Source: Spirochaetia bacterium (GTDB taxonomy: Bacteria > Spirochaetota > Spirochaetia > Treponematales > Treponemataceae). From it: DNA of 51,008 nt. The notes under the pieces are model-generated. The model had not been told where the DNA came from. It saw nothing but the letters and a program-made list of their open reading frames with translations, and did no database searches. Shown here piece after piece: positions 1-7,700 of this stretch. The DNA lies in NCBI GenBank assembly GCA_022768865.1, contig JALELH010000081.1, positions 1-51,008 of the forward strand, in the 5' to 3' direction. Positions within the stretch are counted from its first letter, which is position 1, and every line of letters begins with the position of its first letter. Both the position numbers and the translations under genes were made by a program.

Positions 1-846
1 CCCCGCATATTTTTGACAAGTAAAAGTCGGTGTAGCATCATAGCTTGTGCTGTGCGGTGTAAAAGTTACGGATGTAAGTGAATGATAGCCTGTTTTGCCA
101 AATGGCATTATGGAAAAGAAAGGACCATCCATCATGGTAAAACCGTACTTCTTTAATTCTTCATTGGCATCGCATAAGATGATTTCACAAAGTTCGTATT
201 TGATTTTAAAATCATCAAAGCCTGCAAGTTCTGAAACCTGGTTTACGCTTGCATAAGTTGCATTTAAAACAAATGGTGCCGCAAAAGAAGATTTATCTTT
301 AAGTTCAACTGTATAATTTTCTGAATCATGTTCTATTGCAGTAATTTGGGCATCAAACATAAGTGTAACAGATGGCATTTCCTTTAATTTTTCAAGGTAA
401 TAGTCACGCAGAATATGGGCATCGTAAGTGTATTCCCTTGTCAAAAAAGCACCGTCACACAATCCGTCTTTAAAATAATTTTTAGGATTAAGTTCCGTGC
501 AGGGAATATCGGCAGCCTTACAGAAGTTCATGAACTGGTCACGGTTTGTCCATGAAAAGTCAGAAGAAACGGCATAAATCTTTTCAAATTCCTTATTGAT
601 GCAAAAATCAAAATCCTTAGAAAACTTGGCAAAATAGCCAGCGGACTTCATTGCCGTAGAAAGTGACCGCGGATAATGATACCCCTGGTGAACGCGTGCC
701 TGATTTATATAAGTTGCACGCTTAAAAGGAGCATCTTCTCTTTCAAGAACAAGAACTTTTTGCCCTTTTGCACCGCAAAATGCTGCGGAATAAAGGCCGT
801 AAAATCCGGCTCCTATAATAATCTTGTCATAAAGTTGATTTTTCAT
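1..846 (-). CDS. FAD-dependent oxidoreductase (DAO-like), 3' end cut by window
   Basis: The frame is open from an ATG at 846 down to base 1, giving 282 residues without a stop, so the C-terminus lies outside the window. The N-terminus carries a dinucleotide-binding fold with the motif GAGFYGLYSAAF, followed by an acidic residue at the end of the second strand (VLVLERE), typical of FAD-binding oxidoreductases of the DAO group. The segment ARVHQGYHYPRS resembles flavoproteins often found in surface-polysaccharide or unassigned clusters. No partner gene is visible, so the substrate is unknown. The 22-bp repeat array lies about 120 bp upstream of its start and could be its control region. The family call is fairly secure; the function is not. 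Confidence 0.75.
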   Translation of the reverse strand, partial: MKNQLYDKIIIGAGFYGLYSAAFCGAKGQKVLVLEREDAPFKRATYINQARVHQGYHYPRSLSTAMKSAGYFAKFSKDFDFCINKEFEKIYAVSSDFSWTNRDQFMNFCKAADIPCTELNPKNYFKDGLCDGAFLTREYTYDAHILRDYYLEKLKEMPSVTLMFDAQITAIEHDSENYTVELKDKSSFAAPFVLNATYASVNQVSELAGFDDFKIKYELCEIILCDANEELKKYGFTMMDGPFFSIMPFGKTGYHSLTSVTFTPHSTSYDATPTFTCQKYAG

Positions 847-964
847 TAAATAACCCTGAATGCATTGTTATATAAATCAGAAAAAAAAGCAATAACCTGT
901 GCATTTTTCTTATTAGCTGGTTACCCTGAGTAACCGGCATTTATACGCCTGAAGTTTTTTTAAC

Positions 965-1163
965 TTCATCAGGATAAAAATAAAATTTCATCTTGATAAA
1001 AAAAAATTTTCATCTTGATAAAGGGGTTATGTTTATCTTGATAAACGGAAATTTTCATCTTGATAAACATAAATTTTCATCAAGATGAAATTTTAAAAAA
1101 GCCCTAAAAAAACGTATGAATTTGCACTAAAACCCGTATGAAAATCCTTTAAAAACCTTATAA
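965..1163. repeat. Array of about nine 22-bp-period units, six with a 14-bp palindrome
   Basis: Six copies of TTCATC-NN-GATAAA (or close variants) have dyad centres near 971.5, 993.5, 1015.5, 1038.5, 1060.5 and 1082.5, so the spacing is 22, 22, 23, 22 and 22 bp. The fourth copy (TTTATC-TT-GATAAA) and the sixth (TTCATC-AA-GATGAA) are perfect palindromes. Three more units at 1098, 1120 and 1142 keep the 22-bp period but have another consensus, ending in CGTATGA, CGTATGA and CTTATAA. A/T-tracts recur in phase. This fills most of the 489-bp gene-free stretch between the flavoprotein and yafQ. It could be a multi-site operator, an iteron-like array or intrinsically curved DNA. Confidence 0.85.
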
Positions 1164-1179
1164 AATTTAAGAAAAACGG

Positions 1180-1265
1180 GCTTTTTTTGCTTAAGTTATG
1201 GCAGATTCTGACCTGCGTCAGAATGACAAAAACTACGGCCGGCCGGCGCGGTTCAAAGGCCAGAA
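1180..1265. repeat. 86-bp direct repeat, copy 1 (extra lepB 3' end)
   Basis: This segment matches 1995-2080 at 85 of 86 positions (the difference is T at 1196 against C at 2011). Read on the minus strand it encodes the last residues of signal peptidase I (FWPLNRAGRP and stop) and the bases after its stop. The similarity goes on to about 1282, where KACFR is encoded by different synonymous codons than in the intact lepB. That suggests the tail of another lepB allele rather than a simple recent duplication. It contains an 8-bp hairpin, ATTCTGAC-CTGC-GTCAGAAT (1206-1225). Confidence 0.85.
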
Positions 1266-1335
1266 TCTAAAGCATGCCTTGCGTTTTGCTTCACCGCTAG
1301 CCCTCTGTACTTCAATGAAAATGACAAAATAGTGT

Positions 1336-1620
1336 TTATTTATTAAATAAATCAGAATGACTGCCTGTTGCAGTTGCCGTTAAAATAAGAACATCATGTT
1401 CAATTCTGTAAATAAGCAGCCAGTCAGGATCAATATGACATTCCCTAAAGTCATTTAAATTTCCGGAAAGCTGATGGTCTTTGTTTTTAGCGGGCAATGT
1501 CTTTCCGCAGGCAAGTAAATCTAAAACTTCTGTAAGCTTAGAGATGTTTTTTCCGCACTTTTGCATAAGTTTTACGTCATGCTTCATTTTTGAAGTGTAA
1601 ACAATCTTATACAATTTCAA
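1336..1620 (-). CDS. yafQ: YafQ-type mRNA interferase toxin
   Basis: This 94-residue protein belongs to the RelE/ParE superfamily and is close to YafQ, a ribosome-dependent endoribonuclease that cuts mRNA in the A site. The residues known as functional in E. coli YafQ can be placed: H49 (KDH), H62 and D66 (RECHIDPDWLLIYRI), and H88 near the C-terminus (GSHSDLF). Length is normal for the family (about 92 residues), so the toxin appears intact. It overlaps the antitoxin gene by 4 bp (ATGA, 1617-1620), the usual translational coupling of dinJ-yafQ. The pair lies between two 86-bp repeats derived from the lepB end, which points to acquisition as a unit. Confidence 0.93.
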   Translation of the reverse strand: MKLYKIVYTSKMKHDVKLMQKCGKNISKLTEVLDLLACGKTLPAKNKDHQLSGNLNDFRECHIDPDWLLIYRIEHDVLILTATATGSHSDLFNK

Positions 1621-1880
1621 TCCTTAAGCATTGAAGCAACGGCTTCCTGTGCAGTACCAAATGGACCTGTAAGATTTTTTCCGGTTCTGCTGTCCAGAAT
1701 TGCCTGTTCAAGGGAAAAATCATTTTTCAAGTGACGGACAGGGAAAGGTATACCGTTGTTTTCAGCCGCAGAAGAAAGAAAAATACGGACTGCCGTAGAT
1801 AAATCCATTCCAAGAGAATTGAACAAAGTTTCAGATTCTGACTTTAACAAATCATCTACACGAATTTGTAACGTTGCCAT
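1617..1880 (-). CDS. dinJ: DinJ/RelB-family antitoxin
   Basis: This 87-residue protein begins MATLQIRVDDLLK and continues with LGMDLSTAVRIFL, the N-terminal ribbon-helix-helix DNA-binding fold of RelB/DinJ antitoxins. The segment NNGIPFPVR is a family hallmark just after that fold. The C-terminal part should wrap around YafQ. It is the first gene of the pair and should autorepress it. An AGAGG ribosome-binding site stands before the ATG, and a sigma70-type promoter with an exact TTGACA lies 18-46 bp upstream of the start codon. Two direct ATTTGTCA copies 22 bp apart (1918 and 1940) flank or overlap the -35 box and are possible operator half-sites. Confidence 0.93.
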   Translation of the reverse strand: MATLQIRVDDLLKSESETLFNSLGMDLSTAVRIFLSSAAENNGIPFPVRHLKNDFSLEQAILDSRTGKNLTGPFGTAQEAVASMLKD

Positions 1881-1897
1881 AATTACCTCTTAGCTAA

Positions 1898-1926
1898 AAG
1901 ATAAAATCAGGCAATGGATTTGTCAA
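1898..1926 (-). promoter_or_regulatory. Sigma70-type promoter of dinJ-yafQ
   Basis: On the minus strand TTGACA (1926-1921) and TATCTT (1903-1898) are separated by exactly 17 bp. Transcription would start near 1891, close before the AGAGG ribosome-binding site of dinJ. Confidence 0.7.
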
Positions 1927-1994
1927 TACATTTATAGTAATTTGTCATTATAGTTAGGAACGGCAATTCCTGTTTTTTCTGACTGCTGCTATAA

Positions 1995-2080
1995 GCTTTT
2001 TTTGCTTAAGCTATGGCAGATTCTGACCTGCGTCAGAATGACAAAAACTACGGCCGGCCGGCGCGGTTCAAAGGCCAGAA
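1995..2080. repeat. 86-bp direct repeat, copy 2 (end of intact lepB)
   Basis: This is the partner of 1180-1265, in the same orientation. Bases 2048-2080 are the last codons of the intact lepB, and the rest is its downstream region with the ATTCTGAC/GTCAGAAT hairpin (2021-2040). The two copies bracket about 730 bp holding only dinJ-yafQ, the layout left by an insertion into a gene 3' end that restores the reading frame. Confidence 0.85.
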
Positions 2081-3775
2081 GCGGAAACATGCCTTGCCAA
2101 GCATGCGGTTTCTATTTACCCACTGGGGTTCAATGTTGCTGTAGTATGTTACGGACTGGGGGTCTGCGTCAGAAAGGCTTATCAATTTCTGATCGTAGCT
2201 GTGGCGCATGTCAAGGGAATTATAGCGGTTGTCTCCCATCATAAAGTAGCAGTTTTCAGGAATATAGCTTGCACTGCCGTCCTTGCCGCTTGCAGGGAAC
2301 ACAGGCAGGTTCCTTAAATCCATGCAAAGAATGTAATCAGAAAGTTTCTGTGCCTTTTCAAAACATTCAAGGCGCACCGTATCTTCTGACCACTGGGAAG
2401 CAGAAATGCCCTTATAGATTAAGTCTGCAGTGCGTACAACAAGGCGGGCAAAAATAAGCTTTGTCATTACGTTAAGCTTAAAGCAGCATTCTTCGTACCT
2501 GTCATTAAAGGTCTGGCCGGCATCCCAGCTGTTTATAAAGCCGTCAAACCAGGCAGCACCGCCGTCGGCAGTAAGCAAAGTTACGGTTTCCCTGTTTATG
2601 TTGGAAAACAGGTTGTAAACCATAAGTTCCTTTTTAGAAAAAAGTTCTTCAACGGAACCAGCACCGCCTTTTTTAGTAAAGGCAGAAAGGCGGTAAAATT
2701 CCTTTGCCAGGCTCTGGCATTCAAGCTTTGCAGAAACCAGATTCAGGTTTCTTCTTTCTTCTTCTACTTCAAGGCAGTCGGCAGCCTGAGATGCAGAAAT
2801 AGGTATCTGCTGGATTTTTGCTTTAGTAGATTCCGGCAAAGGATTTAAATTCCATGCTGCCCATGCTGCATCCTGTTCTACGGGAACAAAGTCCTTGTCT
2901 TCTTTTGTTCTTTTATAAAGGGTGCCGTCAAGCATGTAAATCTGTTCGCCAGGCAGGGCACACACGCGCTTTACAAGGGGGTCCGCCTTAAGTTCGCCGT
3001 TTTCGTCCGTGTTGGTTTTAAGCAATGTAAGTGAACACATATAGATAAACTGGCTGAAAAATGTCTTTACTTCGCCCTTGCGTTCCGTACCGTAGTGGGG
3101 GTTACGGAAAACCACAATGTCTCCGCGCTTATAATCCGTAATGTAAGGCAGGCCAAAATCAGACAAAGGAAACTTTGGGCCGGCCAAGGTTTTAAAAACA
3201 ATTACCCTGTCCTTTATTAAAAAAGTTGGCACCATGCTTTCTGAAGGTATTTCATAAAGCTGGAAAAGGAAGATGTTTAAAAGGATGATTGTAAACACAG
3301 CCTGGAAAAGTGCGTCTACCCATTCAAGGATTTCTACAAAAAACCTTTTTACGCCTTTTGCCTTTACGGGTGCATGACTAGCGCGGTATTGCTGCCATTC
3401 AATGCAGACTTTGTCTATGCGTTTGTCTGAAATTACATATTGAATCCTGAATGAAATTACAAGAAGTGCAACCCATACAATAGAACACACTGCATCATAA
3501 AAAAACGGGAATCCTTCTTTGCCCGCACGCTGAATTACAAATGCCGTAATGTAAACAAAAGGTTCATACTGGAACATTCTTCTTATGGCATTGATATGGG
3601 AAATGTCCTTGTCTTTGCACATGGTTCTGTAGGTAAAGAAATACATGGCAAGGGTAAAGGCAAGTGCAATGGGGAATGCTGCTAAAGAAACATCAGGTCT
3701 GATAGAAAGGCAGAGCAATGTAAAGATTGCAGAAACCGCCAGATTTATTTTGCAAGTTAAAGTCAGGTTTTTCAT
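2048..3775 (-). CDS. lepB: Signal peptidase I, unusually long form
   Basis: Signal peptidase I cleaves secretory signal peptides at the outer face of the inner membrane. The catalytic serine is S180 (EIPSESMVPT), the general-base lysine K269 (DPLVKRVCALPGEQ), and the last conserved box is MMGDNRYNSLDMR near residue 512, followed by the usual GKACFRFWPLNR ending. Three hydrophobic segments precede the serine. The protein is about 575 residues, much longer than typical SPase I (250-325), mainly because of an insertion of some 210 residues between about 290 and 505. I prefer the ATG at 3775; an in-frame TTG at 3820 would add 15 residues but has little support. It is divergent from the Hpt gene. 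Its last 33 bases belong to the 86-bp repeat. Confidence 0.93.
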   Translation of the reverse strand: MKNLTLTCKINLAVSAIFTLLCLSIRPDVSLAAFPIALAFTLAMYFFTYRTMCKDKDISHINAIRRMFQYEPFVYITAFVIQRAGKEGFPFFYDAVCSIVWVALLVISFRIQYVISDKRIDKVCIEWQQYRASHAPVKAKGVKRFFVEILEWVDALFQAVFTIILLNIFLFQLYEIPSESMVPTFLIKDRVIVFKTLAGPKFPLSDFGLPYITDYKRGDIVVFRNPHYGTERKGEVKTFFSQFIYMCSLTLLKTNTDENGELKADPLVKRVCALPGEQIYMLDGTLYKRTKEDKDFVPVEQDAAWAAWNLNPLPESTKAKIQQIPISASQAADCLEVEEERRNLNLVSAKLECQSLAKEFYRLSAFTKKGGAGSVEELFSKKELMVYNLFSNINRETVTLLTADGGAAWFDGFINSWDAGQTFNDRYEECCFKLNVMTKLIFARLVVRTADLIYKGISASQWSEDTVRLECFEKAQKLSDYILCMDLRNLPVFPASGKDGSASYIPENCYFMMGDNRYNSLDMRHSYDQKLISLSDADPQSVTYYSNIEPQWVNRNRMLGKACFRFWPLNRAGRP

Positions 3776-3836
3776 AAAGTGATTGTAGCAGAAAAAGGGC
3801 TTTAATACTATAATCAGCAAAAAGGGATCAGAATAT

Positions 3837-4166
3837 ATGGAAATTTACAACAGGGCACTTGCTTTGGAAATGGTTGGCAATGAAGAAGAACTTTTGCAGG
3901 AACTGGAACATTCCTTTGTTTACGACAAGGTTTTTAGCATGGCACAACTTGAAGAACTGGAAAATAAAAACCCTCTGGATGCAGCGGCATACGTTCATTC
4001 CTTTAAGGGTGCAGCAAGGCAGATTTGTGCAGAACTTGCAGCATTTGCAGGCCAGAACCTTGAAGACGTGCTGCGCGGAAAAAAACAGGGCAATGTAAAG
4101 GAACTTAACGCTGCCTTTAACACTGCCCTATCAAACGCCGTTGATACTATAAAAGCCGGATTATAG
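3837..4166 (+). CDS. Stand-alone Hpt (histidine phosphotransfer) domain protein
   Basis: This 109-residue, all-helical protein has the Hpt signature AAYVHSFKGAARQ, with H54 as the likely phosphorylated histidine. Such proteins relay phosphoryl groups between hybrid sensor kinases and response regulators in the cytoplasm. An AAAGGGA ribosome-binding site (3820-3826) stands before the ATG. No kinase or receiver gene is nearby, so the partners are unknown and it may act on a distant hybrid kinase. It ends 5 bp before the stop codon of the convergent lysine-rich protein gene. Confidence 0.85.
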   Translation: MEIYNRALALEMVGNEEELLQELEHSFVYDKVFSMAQLEELENKNPLDAAAYVHSFKGAARQICAELAAFAGQNLEDVLRGKKQGNVKELNAAFNTALSNAVDTIKAGL

Positions 4167-4170
4167 GCTT

Positions 4171-4695
4171 TTATACTTCCTTTGGTTTCTTTGCTGCTGT
4201 TTTTTTTGCGGGAGCGGCAACCAGGGTTTTGTCTGCAGAGCCTGCCTTTGCTGCTTTTGCAGCTTTTGCAGTCTTAGTTGTTTTAGTAGTCTTAGTTGTC
4301 TTTGTAGTCTTTGCAGCCTTTTCTTTTGTTTCGGCGGCTTTTTTGCCTGTGCCCTTTTCCTTAAGCTTTTTTTCTTCTGCTTCTATCTTTTTATTAAGCT
4401 TGTCTATTTCTGCAACAATGGCATCAACTCCTTCTGTCTTTTTTGTAATTGATGCAGCTTTCTTGCCCAAAAGGATTGCAGAGCAGGATTTGCCAAGTTC
4501 CGTGTATTTTTTTTCAAGCTTTGCCTTATACTTTGCAATGTCAATTTTAATTACAGAAACATCGCCGAATTCGCTCAATGCTTCCCCTGCTTTTTTAAGG
4601 CCCTTTTTAGATGCCTTAATTCCCTTGTCCAGAAGATCCTTTACGTCTTTCTTGAACACTGCCGTTTTGTCTGAATCTGTTTTTTTAGTTGCCAT
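4171..4695 (-). CDS. Lysine/alanine-rich protein with histone H1-like tail
   Basis: The 174-residue protein has two parts. Residues 1 to about 115 are charged and helical and probably coiled coil (AIVAEIDKLNKKIEAEEKKL). The rest is almost only K, A and T, with four tandem KTT units (KTTKTTKTTKTTK) followed by KAAKAAKAG and AKKTAAKK. Tails of this kind occur in bacterial histone H1-like nucleoid proteins and bind DNA or RNA non-specifically, so a nucleoid or polyanion-binding role is plausible but inferred. No export signal is visible. A purine-rich AGGGGGAT precedes the ATG. Low-complexity sequence limits any homology claim. Confidence 0.75.
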   Translation of the reverse strand: MATKKTDSDKTAVFKKDVKDLLDKGIKASKKGLKKAGEALSEFGDVSVIKIDIAKYKAKLEKKYTELGKSCSAILLGKKAASITKKTEGVDAIVAEIDKLNKKIEAEEKKLKEKGTGKKAAETKEKAAKTTKTTKTTKTTKTAKAAKAAKAGSADKTLVAAPAKKTAAKKPKEV

Positions 4696-4767
4696 AAAAT
4701 CCCCCTAAAAAATTCATTTAACCATACTAAAAGTTTAAGTCAATGTTTAAAGGAATTCAAGTTATTT

Positions 4768-7700
4768 TTACGGATTAAGTGTCCATGTGCCGTAGTCGTC
4801 TACAAGGTTTGTCTTCATGCTAGGCATTGGGTGCCACGAAACTGCAAGGGTTATGTAAGGATGATAGTCAAAGCCTTTGCTTCCGTCGCTGTCCGTAGTG
4901 TATCTTGGCTTAAAGGTAACGGCACCTTCCAGGCTCCAGTCGTGCAGGATTCTTTTTACGTTGATTTTAAAGTTCTTGATTTTAAAGCCGGAACCTTTTC
5001 TGTTTTCCTGGTCAGAATCCCAAAACTGTCCGTTACCCCAGAATGCAAAGGAATTATATAAATCTTTAAATACATTTTTTTCACCGGCAACAGCATCCTT
5101 GTAGCCTACGTAATCCTGAAAGTACCTGAAGATTACGTTGTTTTCAGATTCCGAACTGAATGTAAGTTCAAACTGATCATAGATTTTAAAAGACACTGCA
5201 GGCACAAAACGGAATGAACTGTTGGTAGGGCGCACGCAGTCGTAGATAAGGCTTGTATTTAAAGACGGTGCCCATGTAATCCTTCTTTTCCAGTAGCGGT
5301 ATGTCTTGTTCTGCGTTGCATAGGTAATGCTAAAATTATATGGAGCAAATTCCTTGTCTTCTTTCTGAACCCAGTCAAAAGTTTCCCGGTCAAAATCATA
5401 GACTGTGGTATACTGCATTGTATAGGCAAGCTGCAGGTTTTTATATGCTGCCGTAAGCTTTAAAGAATCTTTGCGCCATTCTTCTATATCATAGTTATAG
5501 GATTCTGTAAAAGACAAATCTCCGTTAAAAAACTTTAATGTGGCAGACTGCTTAAAAGGGTTCCATAAATATTCGTCTTCTTCTTTTGATTTCTGATAAA
5601 GTCCTGTAGTTGCCGTTGTGCTTAAATGCGGAAAGCCGAAAGTTACGGTGCCGTTGTATTCATCTTTCTGCGGCGGCAGGTTAGACGTCATGGTAAAGGA
5701 CTGGGAATAGTCCCCTTCCTTTGCAGCAAGAATGGCACTCATGGTATGCACTGTCATGCATTCTTCATCAGTTAAATCTGCCGTAATGTAATCCCATTCC
5801 GGATTTTCTGCATCTCCTATAAATTCCGTTTTTACAAGTTTAATTGTTGTATTCCATTCCAGACCAGAATCTTTAAAATAGTCAGTATACCTGAAAGGCT
5901 TAAAGGCAAGCTGGTTTGTATTGGTAAGGTCCATTTTCTTTGCCTTGTAGTCAGAAAGTTTTACGTTGTTTTTTGCACTGTCAGAGGTATAGCCGTCCAG
6001 GTTAGGATGCTTTTGTATAAGGGGACTGAAAGTAAAATTATTAGAAACTGAAGCAATGCTGTCTTTTAAGTTGAGCTTGCTTGAAAGCGTAGAAGGAACC
6101 TGCACCTGATAATAGGAAGAATATAAATCTGACCATGAAAAGTCTTCCGGGTTTGTAAGGTTTGTAGCATCATAGTTTAACTGGGAAATATACTGCGGAC
6201 TGATTGTATAGGACAAGACATATTGTCCGTCTTCAAATTTAGAAGCACCCTTTATGTTCTGCATATCCAGTTCAGAAAAAGTAAAGTCGCTTTTCTTTTC
6301 TTCTTCTTTTTTTTCTTCTTCCTGTGCAGGCGGCTCATAGGCAACGCCCTTTTCTTCTGCTTCTTTTTTTGCCTTTTCTTCCTGCCTCTTTTTTTCCAGT
6401 GCCTTCTTTTCTTCTTCCGTCATAAGTTCTTCTGGAATGTTAAGTGTTGTGGCAAAAGACGGCGTTTTAACTGCTTTTGGAGCAGCCGGCGGATACTGAA
6501 AAATAGTTCCTTCTATTTTACCTGATATTTTAATCGGCGTTACCTGAGACGGATAAAAGAAAGAACGCTCCGGTGTTTTTTCCCGCCATTCTTCATTTTC
6601 CTTAAGCCATTCTGCATCGTTTCTGTTCTTTGTATTAAAGATTAATGAAGAAGAAATATTTGAAACATTAACATTGGAAATATAAGGATAAAACAAATCC
6701 GGCACAGGAATTTTAAAAGAAGTATTTGCATCCCATGTAAATGATGTTGTCTGCGTACTTGTATCAGCATCGTCTGTTTTGTCTTTTTTGTTGTTGTTCA
6801 TGAAGAAAGAAATCCAGTCCAAAGATTCAGAACGGGAATCAAAGTCTTCCGTAAAATAAGGATCACTTAAAACAGGCATGGAAAGATGGAAAGTCAAAGG
6901 CTTGGAAATATCTGCCTTAAAATTTGCACCAAAGCGGTATGGCGTATGAAAGCCCATAAAGTTTGCGCTGTCTTTATATTTTTTTCCTTCCGAAGAATAA
7001 GGAGTGTAAGTGTCATTATCATAAAAGACAGTATTTGTAAAACCTAATCTTAAGGAAGCACTTACGGAAGAAACGTATTCATTAGAGGGAGCAAAGACTC
7101 CGTCTATACCTACCATGGCACCCAGGTTTGCATAATAGTCGCCTATGATTTTTAAATAGTGTGAAGTATCCCCTGTATAGTCGTCTTCCAGGTTGTGCAT
7201 TACAAGGCCTTCCCTTCTCTGCTCTTTTAAAACAGAAGGCTTCATAAAGTTAAAAAGACCTTTGGTAAGTTCTTCTCCGTGGTCTGTTTTTTTATCGGAA
7301 CTGGAACTTGTGCTTGAGCTGGAACTTGCACTTACATCAACTTCTTCAAGGGGTTTGCGCCCAAGAAGATAAGTTGTTGTCTGAAAGTAATATCCGTAAC
7401 GCTCTTTATAGCCGAAGGACGGGTTAAAGATAAGTTCGTCCTTAGGGTAATAAAATGCAGGCAGGTAAAGGACAGGCACATGGCCTACGGAAACAACTGC
7501 ATTAAAAAAAGCAAATTCTCCGCCAGGCAAAAGCCATATTCTTGAAGCCTTGATTTTCCAGTGAGGGTTTTCATCATCACAGAAAGTAAGTTCCCCTTTT
7601 TTAAAGGCAATGGTGCTTGAAGAATCACGTCCAAAAATCTTTGCTGCAACAATTAAAGTGGAACCAGACGGCAGGTTTAAGGCATCACTCTGGGTATGTA

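Noticed and set aside
965..1163. CRISPR array
   Set aside because: The 22-bp period leaves no room for unique spacers and no cas genes are present; the units themselves are the repeated part.
2002..2618. Open frames on the plus strand opposite lepB
   Set aside because: They lie antisense to a conserved signal peptidase gene, have no ribosome-binding sites and no recognisable sequence pattern.
4229..4708. 159-codon hydrophobic frame opposite the lysine-rich protein
   Set aside because: It is the antisense of Lys/Ala/Thr codons, which automatically gives Phe, Val, Leu and Ser runs; no start signal is seen.
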